Source of the DNA: Chitinophagaceae bacterium
GTDB taxonomy: Bacteria > Bacteroidota > Bacteroidia > Chitinophagales > Chitinophagaceae
NCBI GenBank assembly: GCA_016786965.1
Contig: JAEUVL010000497.1
Location: 1 to 12,799, forward strand
Length of the DNA: 12,799 bases
Direction of reading: 5' to 3'
A program made the translations under genes and the position numbers. Under the pieces are notes generated by a model. It was given only the letters and a program-made list of their open reading frames with translations. It had not been told where the DNA came from and ran no database searches. Position 1 is the first letter of the stretch. Each line of letters opens with the position of its first letter. Positions 12,686 through 12,799 of the stretch are shown here, one piece after another.

Positions 12686-12799
12686 AAAAGATTAATTGTT
12701 GAAACTATGAAACGTTCCACACTGATAAACAAGGCCAATAACTTGTTAAAGACTGGTTATTAGATTTTTTAACTACTGTAATACTAACAATAATTGCTG

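Noticed and set aside
1..12799. Mobile elements, CRISPR arrays, phage genes, defence systems, tRNA or rRNA genes
   Set aside because: None seen: no transposase or integrase motifs, no spaced direct-repeat arrays, no cloverleaf or rRNA sequence. The layout is consistent with core chromosome.

Overview
The window is an ordinary chromosomal segment of a Bacteroidota bacterium, most likely a member of the Chitinophagaceae. This rests on family-like protein sequences, promoters of the TTTG-N19-TAnnTTTG type instead of -35/-10 boxes, the near absence of Shine-Dalgarno sequences, A-rich leaders, and a Bacteroidota-type lipoprotein. I see no mobile element, CRISPR array, tRNA or rRNA. The gene content is mostly housekeeping, and I do not find a clear new multi-gene system. 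The less explained material is in small genes and untranslated RNA.

Left part (1-3300). A 5'-truncated chorismate-utilising enzyme (probably pabB) on the + strand runs tail to tail into a minus-strand group: tatA, gatA (TTG start) and a secreted lytic transglycosylase (TTG start, with a possible internal promoter inside gatA). A strong bidirectional hairpin terminator (3356-3385) separates this group from rplS (ribosomal protein L19).

Middle (3400-9120), mainly minus strand, read right to left. pheT (PheRS beta) overlaps by 4 bases a small coiled-coil gene. An unexplained + strand 84-codon gene comes next, then zapA (cell division), a 240-base non-coding stretch with strong RNA secondary structure (possible 6S RNA) and a promoter-like element, then rny (RNase Y). 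The rny leader can fold in two mutually exclusive ways. This block joins translation, Z-ring control and mRNA decay.

Right part (9120-12799). A small two-helix membrane protein and fabI (enoyl-ACP reductase) lie on the + strand. A 311-base gene-poor stretch follows, holding a dispersed-repeat copy, a doubtful 50-codon frame and a 20-bp-stem terminator. Beyond it is a very acidic DUF2795 protein with a textbook Bacteroidota promoter, divergent from a lolD-type ABC ATPase gene. The window ends with a convergent gene for an alpha/beta-hydrolase lipoprotein.

Several naive start codons are wrong. For tatA and rplS the upstream TTG lies inside the TAnnTTTG promoter box, so the internal ATG is preferred. 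All functional names come from motif reading without database searches.
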